The notes under the pieces were generated by a model that was given only the letters and a program-made list of their open reading frames with translations, was not told the DNA's origin and ran no database searches. A stretch of DNA of 33,639 nucleotides from positions 1-33,639 of the forward strand of contig JAOUMB010000031.1 in assembly GCA_029881725.1 (NCBI GenBank). The letters are read 5' to 3'. Origin of the DNA: Nitrospirota bacterium (GTDB lineage: Bacteria > Nitrospirota > JACRHL01). The first letter of the stretch is position 1, and each line of letters opens with the position of its first letter. Both the position numbers and the translations under genes were made by a program. Below, piece by piece: positions 23,768 to 32,923 of this stretch.

Positions 23768-25594
23768 TCACCCGTTTCCACACCGGGCTTGTCCCTTGCG
23801 GATCAGCGCGGTAATGGCCCCGGCCAGTTGCGGGGTAACCGCCTCCCGGGGGATGGCCGCAAGCGCGGCCTTGGCCGCGTCGCAGTGGCCCAGGGCCAGT
23901 TCCGCACGGGCCAGATTGAGTCCCGCCGCAGGAGGTGCATCCACGCTGGCCACCGCCCGCGCAAAGGCGTCCCGCGCCTGTTCGGGCCGATGGCTCAGGG
24001 CATAGAGAACCCCCAGATTGTTCCACGGGTCGTAGGCCTTCGGCGCCAGTTCCGCGCCGCGGCGAAACGCGGCTTCGGCCTCCGCCGCGTCGTTCAGCGA
24101 CTGAAGCGCAATGCCCAGCCCCATCCAGGCGGCCAGATTGTCCGGCGCTCGCCGGGTGGATTCCAAATACAGGTCGCGGGACGCCGCCACATCGCCGGCG
24201 GCGCGGGCGGTGGCGGCGGCGGTATTGCGCGCGCTCACATCATCGGGAACCTGTTCCAGATAGCGCCGGTACATGTCCAGCGCCTCCTCGTTCCGCCCCT
24301 GCCCCCGGTAGGCCATCGCCAGGTTGTTATTCACCCGTGAACTGCCCGGAACCCGCTCCAGTTGCGCTTCCAGCACCGTCACGGCATTGGCGAAATCCCG
24401 GTTGCGGTCCCAGGTTCCCACAGCCAGCACCAGCAGCACCGCCACCCCGGCGGCCGGCGCGGCGCGGCGCAGGCCCGGATGCAGGGACGGCAGGCGGGCC
24501 AGGCCGATGCCGGCCAGCATGCAGAAGCCCACCGACGGCAGGTACAGGTAGTGCTCGGCAAACAACTCGTAATGGGGAATGATGTGCATCACCGGCACAT
24601 ACGTCATCCACAGCCAGTGCACCCCGAACATGGCCGCCCCGCCCCCCCGGCGCACCATCCAGGATCCGGCCCAGGCGGCGGCGCCAAGCACCGCCAGCGC
24701 CACCGCCAGACGCGGGTCCAGGGGCGAGGTCACCGGTGCAAACACCCCCTCGTAATCGAGCAGCAGTCCGGTGGGGAGGAACAGCAGCCGCAAGCCATGG
24801 GCCATGACCACGGCCACGGTCATGAAATTGGCCGGCCAGGAGCCGCCGTGCGGGGGATGCCCTCCCCCGGTGTTCTGGAACAGGAGCATGTACAGGATGA
24901 ACAGGGCCGCGGCCAGGGCCCCGGAACCGTACAGCCGCCAATGGGTGGTCAGCACCCGGCGGGCGGCGGCCACGGTACCCAGTTGTTCCCCGCGGGCGCA
25001 GCGGGCCAGATCCACCAGGAACCAGGCCCCGGCCACGGTGGCGGCCATCTCCTTGGTCATCACCCCGCACACCGCCCACAGCACGGCCCACCCGAACCAG
25101 CGGGTGCTCCGGGTATCACGGAACCGCAGGTAGGCGGCCACCGAGGCCAGATAAAACAGGGTGGACAGCACGTCCCGCCGCCCGGAAATGTAGGTGACCG
25201 AATCCACGTGCACCGGATGCACCGCAAACAGTGCCGCGCCCCACAGGGCGGCGGCACGGTTGCCGGTGATCCCGCGCGCGATCACGAACACCAGCCACGT
25301 GGTCAGCGCGTGGTAGATCAGGTTGAACAGGTGGTAGACGAACGGGTTCAGGCCACCGAGCTGGTAGTCCAGCATCTGCGACAGGTCGCGCCCGATGCGG
25401 TAACGGAAGGTGGCCTCCCCCCAGCCGAACAGTTGCGGCAGATGGGCAAACCCGTGGGCGCGGGTGTTGGTCAGCACGGTCGCCGTGTCGTCCCATACGA
25501 AGCCGCCCGACAGGCCGTTCACAAACGGCAGCACTGCGGCCAGCAGCACCAGCGGCACACCTAAACGCACGTCGATGGACCGCTCACCACTCAC
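23768..25594 (-). CDS. TMTC-like multi-pass membrane protein with C-terminal TPRs (putative GT-C O-glycosyltransferase)
   Basis: A 608-residue inner-membrane protein. About ten hydrophobic helices span residues 10-430. The first periplasmic loop carries GGFVWDD (Asp35-Asp36), the diacidic position expected for GT-C enzymes, and the next region has AVHPVHVDSVTYISGRRD (His126, His129, Asp131, Arg139), a pattern seen in TMTC proteins. Residues ~440-600 are TPR units (VNNNLAMAYRGQG, AWMGLGIALQSL, PWNNLGVLYAL). Eukaryotic TMTC1-4 are O-mannosyltransferases using dolichol-P-mannose; here an undecaprenyl-P-sugar from the GT2 enzymes would be the logical donor (inference). GTG at 25594 overlaps the upstream paralog stop (GTGA). 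Confidence 0.85.
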   Translation of the reverse strand: MSGERSIDVRLGVPLVLLAAVLPFVNGLSGGFVWDDTATVLTNTRAHGFAHLPQLFGWGEATFRYRIGRDLSQMLDYQLGGLNPFVYHLFNLIYHALTTWLVFVIARGITGNRAAALWGAALFAVHPVHVDSVTYISGRRDVLSTLFYLASVAAYLRFRDTRSTRWFGWAVLWAVCGVMTKEMAATVAGAWFLVDLARCARGEQLGTVAAARRVLTTHWRLYGSGALAAALFILYMLLFQNTGGGHPPHGGSWPANFMTVAVVMAHGLRLLFLPTGLLLDYEGVFAPVTSPLDPRLAVALAVLGAAAWAGSWMVRRGGGAAMFGVHWLWMTYVPVMHIIPHYELFAEHYLYLPSVGFCMLAGIGLARLPSLHPGLRRAAPAAGVAVLLVLAVGTWDRNRDFANAVTVLEAQLERVPGSSRVNNNLAMAYRGQGRNEEALDMYRRYLEQVPDDVSARNTAAATARAAGDVAASRDLYLESTRRAPDNLAAWMGLGIALQSLNDAAEAEAAFRRGAELAPKAYDPWNNLGVLYALSHRPEQARDAFARAVASVDAPPAAGLNLARAELALGHCDAAKAALAAIPREAVTPQLAGAITALIRKGQARCGNG

Positions 25595-27474
25595 GGTGTC
25601 CCTCCGTTTCCGGATTCCATGCCCGCCACCGCCGCCTCCCACCCGGGCAGACGCGGGTCCCCCGGCAGCCGCTCCCGGAGCCGGGCCAGGGCCGCACGCG
25701 CCTGTTCCACATCGCCGGACGCCCCGGCCACGTGCAGGGCCAGCATGTCGGAAACAGCCGCCTGCGGGCGGTGCTCCCGCAGCACCCGGATGCCGTGGCG
25801 GGCCGCGTCCAGACGCCCGGCGCGAATGGCCTGGCGCACCAGTTCGGTCACCGTGCGTTCCGGATCACCGGTATGAAAGTATTTGCGGGTACGTTCGTTC
25901 TCGATTTCCGCGTCCAGCAATTGCAGCAGGGTATCGGTGGCCTGCCCCGGACGGTTCAGGCGCGTATACACCTCGGCCAGCTGCACCAGATAACGGGGCT
26001 GGCCGGGGGCATCCGCAATGGTGCGGGACAGCAGCCGCTCCGCTTCCTCGAAGCGCTCCTGAATCACCCACACCCGGGCCAGGTTGTAGCGGGCATCCAG
26101 TTCCGTGCGGGTGGTGGCCAGCCGGTAAAAGATTCGCTCCCCCTCCTCCACGCGGCCCGCCATCACGTAGAACGCGGCCAGATTGGTCCACGCGTCGTAG
26201 GAGTCCGGGTCGTGCTGGACGGCATCTTCCCACAGGGGGATATTGCCGGCCCACACCCGCTGGCGCGCGCCGGTCACCACCAGGAACAGGACGGCCACCA
26301 CCCCGGCCGCTGCGGCCAGTTGCCGCCTGCGGGGGCGGGCCACCTCCCACAGGCGCGCAAACAGCACCGCCCCGGCGATGCAGATCCCGGCGGAGGCGGT
26401 ATAGCCCCGGTTCTCCAGCAGGATGGTGGTCAGGTGCACGAAGGTGGAGGGGGCAATCAGCAGCAGATACCAGGCGAACCCCACCGGCACCAGTGGCATG
26501 GTTCGGCGCACCCGCCAGGCGGCGATTGCCAGCAGACCAATCACCAGCAGGCTGAGCACGGTCTGCGGAGAGGTGAGTCCCACCGTGGTATCGATCGGAT
26601 GGGCCAGGGTCAGGCCGGTGGGGATCACCATCAGGCGCAGGTTTTCCGCCAGGCACCAGAATGCGGTGGCCAGACGCCACTCCTCGCCGGTGACCCGGGC
26701 CAGATAGTGGAACGCCCAGGTTACGTTGGGCATCACCGACAGGGCCACCACCAGGCCCACCGCATAGGGCGCATAGGGCGCCCACAGGCGCGGGGAATCC
26801 CAACGCAGGTTCAGGGCCGGGCGCAGCACCAGCAGGTCCAGTACCAGCAGCGCGGCGGGAACGGTGAGGGCGGTTTCCTTGGAGATCAGCGCGGCGCCCA
26901 GCGCCAGCAGGTGGACCGCGTACCAGGCCACCGCCCGCCCGCCGCGGGCGGCGCGCATGCGCACATACAGGGCCAGGGCCAGCATGGAAAACATGCCGCA
27001 CATGACGGCCGAACGGGCGGTCATGTAGTGCACCGCCTCCACGTTAAACGGCAGGATGGCAAACAGGGCCGCGGCGCCAAACGCCACTTCCGGATCCAAC
27101 CGGCCGGTCAGCCTGCCCAGTCCGGACAGGGCGAAGAACAGCGCCAGCACGGTGACGGCATGCAGCGTCAGCTGGGTGACCTTGAACGGCACCGTGCTGG
27201 CGCCCATGGCGTGGTTGATGGCGTAGCTTAAGGTCACCAACGGCCGATAGTGGCTGGTGGCAGTCACCGAATAGGTGGATACGTCGGTGAAAAACCGGGG
27301 CCACTCCGAAAGCGACTGGAGCGCCGGATTGAGCTGGATATAGGGCGCGTCGTCGTACACGAACTCCCCGGACAGCTCCCACATGTGAGCCAATACGGCG
27401 AGCGCCACCAGCAGCAATGGCAGCAGCCAGGGCCGCCGGCCATGGATCTGGCGGATATCCGGCGGTGTGCTCAT
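25591..27474 (-). CDS. second TMTC-like membrane protein with C-terminal TPRs, divergent motif
   Basis: A 627-residue paralog of the next gene: an N-terminal helix at ~16-30, GEFVYDD (Asp41-Asp42) in the first loop, about ten membrane helices to residue ~415, and TPRs from ~440 (AWTNLAAFYVMAG, ARYNLARVWVIQE, YLVQLAEVYTRL). The HPxH pattern of its neighbour is replaced by LPFN (141-144), while Glu146 and Arg154 remain. It may therefore be a specialised or inactive partner. Start is ambiguous: ATG at 27474 or GTG at 27489, neither with a clear ribosome site. It ends 4 nt inside the following gene. Together they look like a tandem duplication that has diverged. Confidence 0.84.
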   Translation of the reverse strand: MSTPPDIRQIHGRRPWLLPLLLVALAVLAHMWELSGEFVYDDAPYIQLNPALQSLSEWPRFFTDVSTYSVTATSHYRPLVTLSYAINHAMGASTVPFKVTQLTLHAVTVLALFFALSGLGRLTGRLDPEVAFGAAALFAILPFNVEAVHYMTARSAVMCGMFSMLALALYVRMRAARGGRAVAWYAVHLLALGAALISKETALTVPAALLVLDLLVLRPALNLRWDSPRLWAPYAPYAVGLVVALSVMPNVTWAFHYLARVTGEEWRLATAFWCLAENLRLMVIPTGLTLAHPIDTTVGLTSPQTVLSLLVIGLLAIAAWRVRRTMPLVPVGFAWYLLLIAPSTFVHLTTILLENRGYTASAGICIAGAVLFARLWEVARPRRRQLAAAAGVVAVLFLVVTGARQRVWAGNIPLWEDAVQHDPDSYDAWTNLAAFYVMAGRVEEGERIFYRLATTRTELDARYNLARVWVIQERFEEAERLLSRTIADAPGQPRYLVQLAEVYTRLNRPGQATDTLLQLLDAEIENERTRKYFHTGDPERTVTELVRQAIRAGRLDAARHGIRVLREHRPQAAVSDMLALHVAGASGDVEQARAALARLRERLPGDPRLPGWEAAVAGMESGNGGTP

Positions 27475-27507
27475 GGAACCGGGACACACAGGGGGACACC
27501 GTGTAAC

Positions 27508-28974
27508 TCAGCGGCGGACATACAAATCGACTCCGTCATGGCAGTGGGCAAAATGCGGCAGGTCCACGCCGCCCCGATGCATAAACCGGTTTTTCAGGAA
27601 TCCGAACAGGCGCGGGGAGGCGCAGGCGCGGGGACGCCCGGCGGGGTCCGGGCGATCACCGATGAGCACCAGCTTCTGCCCTGCGGACAAGCGCTCCAGC
27701 AGGGCCAGCACGGCGCTTTCCACGACGGAATCGTTCAGCACCCACGACACCATGACCACCTCCTCCGGACGGGGCCTGGCGTCGTGGAAATCCACCCGCT
27801 CCATGGGCAGAAAGCGGTGCCCGGGAAACAGGTCGCTGGCGCGAACATCCAGTGAGTGGTGGCGGCGCAACAGGGATTCCCAATATCCGTTGCCCGCGCC
27901 ATAGGAACCCACCGGGGCGCCGTCCACAAATGCGGCGATGGCATCCACCGCCTCGCGGGTGGGAATGGACCAGGCGAACACCCGGGTGAACACGCTGCGC
28001 AGCACCAGATCCGGGCAGGTTTCCGGGTTGAACCGGTCCAGTTGAGCCTGCCACCAGGCAGCGGTTTGCACCGTGTCCGGATCCAGCGCCCGCAGGGTGG
28101 CCACGGCGGCGTCAACCGGCTCCGGCTGGGGATGCGGGCAGGTGCGCGCCAGGGCCAGGGCCAGGTCCAGGGCTTGGGCGCCATTGGGGTACAGGTGCTC
28201 CTCCCCCAGACTCGCCAGCAGGGCTTTGCGCTCCGGGCTGCCGATCCGTGCCAGAACCAGTCCGTAATTGATCACCACCGAGAGGGTGTGCGGATCGGAT
28301 TCCAGCAGGATCCGATAGTGCCCCGCCGCATCGTCGAAGCGGTCGAGGGCAAACAGCAGGTCGGCAAAACCGGTGCGTACGAAAGCGTTCTCCGGCGCGT
28401 CCGCGACCGCCGCCTCGAACAGGCGCACAGACTCCTGAAAAGCCGCGTCCCGCCCCGGCCCGTCCAGATTGGGATCGAATTTGGCCTGATAGTGCAACGC
28501 CTTGGCCAGGCCGGTCCGGGTGGTGGGGCCGTTGGCGCCCAATGCGATGGCCTGGCGGAACGCGGCCACCGATTCCGCGTGGCGCCCGTTTTCCAGCAAC
28601 ACCGCGCCCAGTTTTTCGTGGGCCGGGGCAAATGCGGGCAACCGCTGGACCGCCTCGCGGGCAGCGGCTTCGGCTTCGGCCCAGCGCTCGCCGCGACCGT
28701 AGACCAGACACAGGTAATACACCGCTTCCCCTCGCTCCGGGGCGGTGGACGGCACCGGCTTCAGGTACGCCTCGGCTTCGGCGTCCTGCTGCCGCAGGAG
28801 GCACAGCTTGCCCAGACTCACCCGTGCCCCGGTATGCCCGGGGAACTGCTCCAAAAGGGTCCGGTAGCGTTGGGCGGCTTCGTTCAGTCGGCCGGCGCCC
28901 GCCGCGGCCGCCGCCTGCTGCTCCAGCCGGACGCGCCGGGGGTCTGGTTTCAACGTGTGTTTCATTGCCGTCAT
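27508..28974 (-). CDS. TPR protein with a C-terminal methyltransferase-like Rossmann domain
   Basis: A 488-residue protein with no signal peptide, so probably cytoplasmic. Residues ~15-250 are TPR-like helical repeats. Residues ~330-488 look like a class I SAM-dependent methyltransferase: VGSYGAGNGYWESLL (355-369) as the glycine-rich SAM loop, then DVRASDLFPG for the ribose-binding acidic strand end, EEVVMVSWVLNDS as motif IV, and KLVLIGDR as a later strand. The similarity is by pattern only, and the substrate is unknown. The ATG at 28974 lies 1 nt after the stop of the upstream barrel gene; ATG at 28965 is an alternative. A modification role on a glycan or on the partner proteins is plausible (inference). 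Confidence 0.82.
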   Translation of the reverse strand: MTAMKHTLKPDPRRVRLEQQAAAAAGAGRLNEAAQRYRTLLEQFPGHTGARVSLGKLCLLRQQDAEAEAYLKPVPSTAPERGEAVYYLCLVYGRGERWAEAEAAAREAVQRLPAFAPAHEKLGAVLLENGRHAESVAAFRQAIALGANGPTTRTGLAKALHYQAKFDPNLDGPGRDAAFQESVRLFEAAVADAPENAFVRTGFADLLFALDRFDDAAGHYRILLESDPHTLSVVINYGLVLARIGSPERKALLASLGEEHLYPNGAQALDLALALARTCPHPQPEPVDAAVATLRALDPDTVQTAAWWQAQLDRFNPETCPDLVLRSVFTRVFAWSIPTREAVDAIAAFVDGAPVGSYGAGNGYWESLLRRHHSLDVRASDLFPGHRFLPMERVDFHDARPRPEEVVMVSWVLNDSVVESAVLALLERLSAGQKLVLIGDRPDPAGRPRACASPRLFGFLKNRFMHRGGVDLPHFAHCHDGVDLYVRR

Positions 28975-28975
28975 T

Positions 28976-31900
28976 CTAGAAAGCGTAATTCATCGAAACC
29001 ACCACCTTCTGCTGTTTGTTGATATTGTCCTGCTGGATGTTGCCCGTAAGCTCCGCCTCCAGGTCGGATGGAATATCAATCGTCACACGGTTCTCCACCT
29101 GAACCAGTTCCACCACCCAGCGTGCCTTGTCGGTGGCCTGAAAGGTAAACCGCAGATTCACCGACAGGGCGCCCTGAACCTGTTCCGTTTCCACGTAGTT
29201 GGTTCCCCCCTCCGGGGTCGGAAAGGGTTGAAAAGTGCCCCTCACAAAGCGGCTGGCGCTCCAGGAGCCGGTCAGTGCTGCGGTCACCCGCGGATAGGGC
29301 CGGAACGAAAAGCTGCTGGAGGCATTGATCGCATCGATGACAATGGGCACCGGGGTGCGGTCGGGGTCGCCGGGACGCACGTTGGTCTTCCGATCTTCCC
29401 GGGATTTGCTGCGCCCCAGGTTCATGTTGAACACCCGCCCTTTGGACAGGGTGCGTTGATAGCCGACGGTGCGGGTGTCGGAGGTTTTTTCCACGTCCAG
29501 GATGGCGCTCACTGCCGTGCGGTGATCTATCCCCCCGGTCCATCCGACGGTAAACCGGTTGCTCTTGCCCAGCGTAAAATCATGCCCCAGGCGCATATCG
29601 AGATACTGTTGCAGATAGTTGTTGCGCGGGTTCAGGTAGGAAACGAATTCGGTGCGGGAATAGGACAGGCCCGTGGTCTTTGGGAACCCGATCCGCCCCG
29701 ACAGGGCGAGGCTTCCCAGATAGCTGACGCTGGTGGTGCCACGCTGGTTCCGCACCATGGTGACGTTGCTCGCCGGCGTTATGTTCAGGCGCGCAAGATT
29801 CACCGGCGCGCTGGCGCCCAATGTGCTGGTGTTTACATAGGTCTGAAAGGTGTAGTGCAACCGGTGGTTGGTGGAAAAGGAAAGCGGAAGGGACAGCCAG
29901 GAGGTGCGGAACGGGGTATAGGTGAGCGAAAGCGTGATATCACTAAATACCCCCGGCCGGGGGACGGTGGAATTGTTGGCGTTGGTGTTGAAGTTCAGCA
30001 CCGTCTGACTGAGGCGCACGTCCCATTTCTTGGCGGCGGCCAGCTTGGCCCGGGCATAGCCGGCCAGTTTGGCGTCCGATGGGCCGGCTATGGCGATAGC
30101 GCGCTGGAACCATTCCGCAGCGGTGGCATACTTGGGCTCCACACCCGTTGCCAACCCGTCCCCCCCTTCATCGATAGCCACCTTTTCCGCGGCCAGACCG
30201 CGCTCGATCAGCACCGCCACGGTCTCATCGTGTCCGGCAAGATACCAGTCGTACACCGCAGCGGCTTCGCTGTACCGCTCCGCACGGGAAAGCAGGCGCC
30301 CCTTGGCCAGCACCAGATCCACGTCATCCGGGCTGGCATCCAGCAGACCGGAAATCACCTCCACGGCCTCGTCGATGCGCTTCTGGGCCTCATACACCTT
30401 GGCCAGAAGGAGGGCCGAGCGCTGGTGCGTGGCACTGACGGCCAGCGCTTTTTTCAGCGCTTCCTCCGCCAGATCGTACTGCTCCCGTTTGTTGTATATT
30501 TGCCCCTGGTTGGACAAATAGGGAAGGTACTTCGGTTCCCGCCGGATTCCCTGATCCAGGTAATATAGTGCCTCGTCCTCCCGGCCCAATGCCATGAGCA
30601 ATTCCGACAGGACCTCGGTCAGCTTCCGGTGGGCGGGATCCAACTGATAGCCGCGCAAATAGGCGGTTATCGCCGCGTCCTTGTTCCCCGCCTTCAACAG
30701 GGAACGGCCGATCACAAGATAGGAAATCGCCTTTTCCTTTCCGTCCGCGGAGCCCCGCACCTCCGCCAGACGGCGGCGGGCCTCCTCCACCTCCGGCTCG
30801 TCGGTGCCGAATTCGAGCACCTTTTCAAACGCACCCACCGCCTCCTGGGCCACTCCGGCCATCAGGAAAAACAACCCGAGACGAAAATGGGACTGCACGT
30901 GATCCGGCTTGTATTTCACCGCTTCACGCAGTTCCTTGTAGGAATTCTGGGCCTGTTCCAGCTCCCAGTAGAAAATGGCCGCGTTGTAGTGGTAATAGGG
31001 GTTGGTCGGATCCAGTTGGATCGCCTTCTGGATGCGCTCGGATGCCGCCTGGAAGTTACCTTCTCCGGCCCGGTCCAGCGCCTCGAGGAAGGCGTCCCGC
31101 GACTCGCGCATGCCGGCGAATTTTTCAATGGTGTCCCGCAGCTCGCCGACCATGATGTCGGCCACCCTGCGGCGCGGATCGTCCCGCGGGGCCCAGCGCA
31201 ACACGTTCTGATAGCTTTCATAGGCCTGTTCAAACTGGCCGCTGCCGGTGTAAATGATCGCCAGACCGTAATGGCTCAAATAGTGTTGCGGATCCACCGC
31301 GATCGCCGCACGCAATTGCTCTCCGGCCTTGTCGTTATCGCCCTCCTGACTGTATACGGTGGCCAGGTTGTAGCGCGCCAGCACGTTGTTCGGAACCAGG
31401 GACAGAATTTCCTCCAGCAGTACCCTCGCGGTGGGCAGGTCGCCAGCACCCATCGCCTTCACCGCCAGGGAGGTGTTTTCACGCACCTTGCGGGCGGTTT
31501 CCACATCGCCGCCGAACAGTTCGATGCGGCGGCCCGCCTGCTGCGCTTCGCTGCTGTTGCCGCCGTAGCGGACCACGTCGCGAAACGCGGCCAGCGCTTC
31601 CGCCTCCCGTCCCGCGCTTTCGTGCAACAGGCCCAGCTGATGAATTGCCTTGAAATATTTCGGGTCCGCCTGCACGGCCCGCTTGAAGGCCGCCTCGGCA
31701 CCCGACGTGTCCAACTCCTGCAACCGGCTCAACCCAAGCAGATAGGACGCGTCCACGTTCCTGGGATCGAGTTGGACCAGTTTCCCGAACCATTCGGATG
31801 CCGTCTTGTAATCCCGGTCCTGGAAAAAGCTCAAGCGGCCGAGCGAAAACAGGGTGGGGGCATGCCTGGGCCACACCTTGATGATGTGCAGGTAAACGTC

Positions 31901-32602
31901 CCGCGCCTTTTCATTCAGGTTCGCCCGTTCATAGGCGGCACCCAGTTGGGTTCCCGCCTCGGCATCGTTCGGGCGCATGCGGAACACCTCCTCCAGATGC
32001 GGAAGAGCGTCCGCCTGCCTGCCCAACTGGATCAGGATCTGCGCCAGGTTGGTTCGGGCCGCGGCGTTTCCAGGGGCCAGACGCACGATTTCATCCAGCA
32101 CCTGGGTAGCCGCATCCATTTGCCGCGCCTGCATGGCCTGCTGCACCCGGGAGAAAAGTTGATCGATGCGGCGGGCGTCGTCCGCGGTGGCCCCGCGTTC
32201 CGCAAAAATCGCACCGATGCCCTGTGCCACGCCATCCGCGGGGTTTTCGTCCACCAGCGCCTGATAGACCGCATAGGCTGCATCCAGCTTGCCCTGGGCG
32301 GCCAGGGCGCCCCCCAGGACCAGGCGCGCCTCCCGATCCCCCGGATTGGCGGAAAGGTGCGCCTTCAACAGCTGCTCCGCCTCCGGCATCCGCCCCTTGC
32401 GCATCAGGGCATCCGCATCCTGAATTGGACCGGCCCATACCGGGGTGCTCACACAGATGGCCGAAACCACGGCAAGGAGCAAGGCTGCAAGGGATCGTAG
32501 GATCAACAGGGGGTCTCGGGGAAAAAATGACCGGGCCTTGGCAACCAAGGCAACAAAAACTGAAAATTTACCTGAACGTGACGAATCCTCCAAAGGATAC
32601 AT
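28976..32602 (-). CDS. large TPR protein with C-terminal outer-membrane beta-barrel
   Basis: A 1208-residue envelope protein. The signal peptide has a basic N-terminus, a LRSLAALLLAVVSAICV core and a VWA|GP cleavage near residue 57. Residues ~60-840 are a long TPR superhelix (repeats with YNLATVY, YHYNAAIFYWE, YLLGLSRL and DP/NP ends). From ~858 to the end, alternating aromatic/polar strands finish with NYAF, a typical barrel C-terminus. The plan (periplasmic TPRs plus a barrel) recalls exopolysaccharide exporters such as BcsC, PgaA and PelB, but I see no close motif match. Start at ATG 32602 was chosen because GGAGG is 5 nt upstream; ATG 32605 is too close to that site. First gene of the cell-surface block. 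Confidence 0.88.
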   Translation of the reverse strand: MYPLEDSSRSGKFSVFVALVAKARSFFPRDPLLILRSLAALLLAVVSAICVSTPVWAGPIQDADALMRKGRMPEAEQLLKAHLSANPGDREARLVLGGALAAQGKLDAAYAVYQALVDENPADGVAQGIGAIFAERGATADDARRIDQLFSRVQQAMQARQMDAATQVLDEIVRLAPGNAAARTNLAQILIQLGRQADALPHLEEVFRMRPNDAEAGTQLGAAYERANLNEKARDVYLHIIKVWPRHAPTLFSLGRLSFFQDRDYKTASEWFGKLVQLDPRNVDASYLLGLSRLQELDTSGAEAAFKRAVQADPKYFKAIHQLGLLHESAGREAEALAAFRDVVRYGGNSSEAQQAGRRIELFGGDVETARKVRENTSLAVKAMGAGDLPTARVLLEEILSLVPNNVLARYNLATVYSQEGDNDKAGEQLRAAIAVDPQHYLSHYGLAIIYTGSGQFEQAYESYQNVLRWAPRDDPRRRVADIMVGELRDTIEKFAGMRESRDAFLEALDRAGEGNFQAASERIQKAIQLDPTNPYYHYNAAIFYWELEQAQNSYKELREAVKYKPDHVQSHFRLGLFFLMAGVAQEAVGAFEKVLEFGTDEPEVEEARRRLAEVRGSADGKEKAISYLVIGRSLLKAGNKDAAITAYLRGYQLDPAHRKLTEVLSELLMALGREDEALYYLDQGIRREPKYLPYLSNQGQIYNKREQYDLAEEALKKALAVSATHQRSALLLAKVYEAQKRIDEAVEVISGLLDASPDDVDLVLAKGRLLSRAERYSEAAAVYDWYLAGHDETVAVLIERGLAAEKVAIDEGGDGLATGVEPKYATAAEWFQRAIAIAGPSDAKLAGYARAKLAAAKKWDVRLSQTVLNFNTNANNSTVPRPGVFSDITLSLTYTPFRTSWLSLPLSFSTNHRLHYTFQTYVNTSTLGASAPVNLARLNITPASNVTMVRNQRGTTSVSYLGSLALSGRIGFPKTTGLSYSRTEFVSYLNPRNNYLQQYLDMRLGHDFTLGKSNRFTVGWTGGIDHRTAVSAILDVEKTSDTRTVGYQRTLSKGRVFNMNLGRSKSREDRKTNVRPGDPDRTPVPIVIDAINASSSFSFRPYPRVTAALTGSWSASRFVRGTFQPFPTPEGGTNYVETEQVQGALSVNLRFTFQATDKARWVVELVQVENRVTIDIPSDLEAELTGNIQQDNINKQQKVVVSMNYAF

Positions 32603-32743
32603 CATCCCCTCCAAGTTTCATGCCAATCATGGGGCGGCAAGGGATGAGGATGAGAATCGGTTCCCTCCTCTCCAGTCCGATGATCGCCGCAGTGCATTTT
32701 CATGGTCTTTGCCATTCCCGCCCCATCATTCCCACCTCCCCCT

Positions 32744-32851
32744 GTAATTCCCGCGCAGGCGCGAATCCAGTGCCATCCGGTTGCCGGTCGGCCATTCCGA
32801 CTGGCTACGGGTTATGAACGACGGTTTGCCTGGAACTTGCGTGGGAATGGC
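32744..32851. repeat. Degenerate REP-like intergenic element of the 'IPAQAGIQ' type
   Basis: The left end TAATTCCCGCGCAGGCGCGA... (32745-32770) and the right end CTTGCGTGGGAATGG (32837-32850) are imperfect terminal inverted repeats sharing ATTCCC(G/A)CGCA(G/A)G. Translated on the plus strand, the left end gives IPAQARIQ, the well-known signature of a proteobacterial small palindromic repeat. The copy is decayed. Confidence 0.7.
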
Positions 32852-32923
32852 CGCGTCAGGCCTGTCGCACGGGTCGCATCCAACTTCTTTTTTTTCTCCC
32901 ACGTCCTTCCCGACCCCCCAATC

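Noticed and set aside
14601-32602. Exosortase/PEP-CTERM system
   Set aside because: No exosortase, no PEP-CTERM tail on any protein, and no PrsK/PrsR-type regulators in the window.
32610-32626. sigma54-like -24/-12 element (TGGCATG..TTGG, minus strand) before the TPR-barrel gene
   Set aside because: The invariant C of the -12 GC is missing, and the transcript would start at the ATG, losing the GGAGG ribosome site.
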